Positions 41,969 through 42,468 of a stretch of DNA of 42,468 nt are shown here, piece after piece. The notes beneath the pieces are model-generated. The model saw only the letters and a list, made by a program, of their open reading frames with translations. It was not told where the DNA came from and did no database searches. Source of the DNA: an uncultured Porphyromonadaceae bacterium (GTDB lineage Bacteria > Bacteroidota > Bacteroidia > Bacteroidales > Muribaculaceae). Both the position numbers and the translations under genes were made by a program. Position 1 is the first letter of the stretch; each line of letters begins with the position of its first letter. Where the stretch lies: assembly GCA_947177185.1 (NCBI GenBank), contig CAMWTJ010000011.1:1-42468 (forward strand), read 5' to 3'.

Positions 41969-41976
41969 TAACTTTG
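41969..41976 (+). promoter_or_regulatory. -7 element immediately before hflX
   Basis: TAACTTTG matches TAnnTTTG exactly and ends four bases before the ATG at 41981. The expected transcript start therefore falls at or next to the A of the ATG. The spacer 41775-41968 before it holds no gene and no convincing terminator. Confidence 0.6.
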
Positions 41977-41980
41977 TATC

Positions 41981-42468
41981 ATGAAAGAATTCGTTATCAG
42001 CAAAGAAACCACCGAGCGTGCCGTGCTCGTAGGGCTTGTGACACCCCAGCAGGGCGAAGCGCGCGTGCAGGAATACCTCGACGAGCTGGCCTTCCTGGCC
42101 GACACCGCCGGCGCCCACACCGTGGCGCGCTTCACGCAGAAGCTGGACTATCCGAACCCGCGCACATTCGTAGGCAAAGGCAAGCTGGAAGAAATCAAGG
42201 CTTATGTAGAGGCCAACGAAGTGGGCATGGTGATTTTCGACGACGACCTGTCGACCAAGCAGGTGAGCAACATCGAGCGCGAGCTGCAGGTGAAAATCCT
42301 CGACCGCTCGAGCCTCATTCTCGATATTTTCGCAAAACGCGCGCAGACGGCCATAGCCAAGACACAGGTGGAGCTGGCCCAGTACCAGTATCTGCTGCCG
42401 AGGCTCACACGCATGTGGACACACCTCGAGCGCCAGCGCGGCGGCATAGGCATGCGCGGCCCCGGCGA
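41981..42468 (+). CDS. hflX: GTPase HflX, N-terminal part (runs off the window)
   Basis: HflX is a ribosome-splitting GTPase active under stress. The visible 162 residues cover the HflX N-terminal domain (LVGLVTPQQGEARVQEYLDELAFLADTAG, FTQKLDYPNPRTFVGKGKLEEI, VIFDDDLSTKQVSNIER and the DRSSLILDIFAKRAQTAIAKTQVELAQ helix). They end in RMWTHLERQRGGIGMRGPG, just before the G domain. The start at ATG 41981 agrees with other Bacteroidetes HflX proteins. The 3' end is cut by the window edge. Confidence 0.95.
   Translation, partial: MKEFVISKETTERAVLVGLVTPQQGEARVQEYLDELAFLADTAGAHTVARFTQKLDYPNPRTFVGKGKLEEIKAYVEANEVGMVIFDDDLSTKQVSNIERELQVKILDRSSLILDIFAKRAQTAIAKTQVELAQYQYLLPRLTRMWTHLERQRGGIGMRGPG

Overview
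The window looks like a high-GC member of the Bacteroidales, most likely Muribaculaceae. This is inferred from content, since there is no 16S in the window. The evidence is repeated TAnnTTTG (-7) promoter elements of the Bacteroidetes sigma factor; Bacteroidetes-restricted families (DUF4294 next to XerD, DUF4831, DUF6242, DUF6089, GIN/DUF2807 proteins, split ThrE exporter); and C-terminal 'YYDLRG...GIY[VI]R...K[IV][LM]VK' sorting-type tails. No rRNA, tRNA, CRISPR array, transposase or prophage gene was seen. No gene-free stretch exceeds 300 bases. Most of the window is chromosomal core with a few accessory loci.

Layout, left to right. 74-5578 (+): infB, a terminator, folK, a beta-helix lipoprotein, and a rubredoxin-first rubrerythrin with its own promoter. 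5666-8878 (-): a LysR regulator, the two halves of a ThrE-type amino-acid exporter preceded by a small membrane protein, and a PhoB-like response regulator with a degenerate acidic pocket. 9035-15312 (-): a Na/phosphate symporter-PhoU fusion, rarA, and a three-gene envelope operon (two-helix membrane protein, PstS-like lipoprotein, secreted TPR protein). 15536-21994 (-): one tightly packed probable operon, miaB-dusB-GIN lipoprotein-GIN protein-flippase-fmt, ending in a strong terminator.

At about 22.0 kb two near-consensus Bacteroidetes promoters overlap back to back and drive miaB leftward and an acetyl-CoA hydrolase/succinate CoA-transferase rightward. After this come a tiny His/Lys-rich lipoprotein whose start codon abuts a perfect hairpin, and a two-gene glycan locus (GH8 oligoxylanase-like enzyme plus a secreted protein). 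The two glycan-locus proteins share a repeated beta-sandwich-like module and the same C-terminal tail. Their promoter region carries a run of ten G. Alkaline phosphatase follows.

28.9 kb to the end (+): DUF4294-xerD (ATGA overlap), then nnr, a DUF4831 protein, cardiolipin synthase, a zinc metallopeptidase and ribD in one direction. Next is a DUF6242 lipoprotein and a DUF6089 outer-membrane-type protein, followed 37 bases later by a 927-residue DUF4062-P-loop NTPase-TPR protein. The window ends inside hflX, whose -7 element lies so close to the ATG that the mRNA may be leaderless.

The best candidate for an undescribed system is the DUF4062-NTPase-TPR protein (38991-41774). It resembles the eukaryotic NPHP3/TEP1/NWD1 class of signal-transduction ATPases and carries six kinesin-light-chain-type repeats at an exact 42-residue period. 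Its function cannot be read from sequence. An immunity-like or sensor role is an inference from its architecture.
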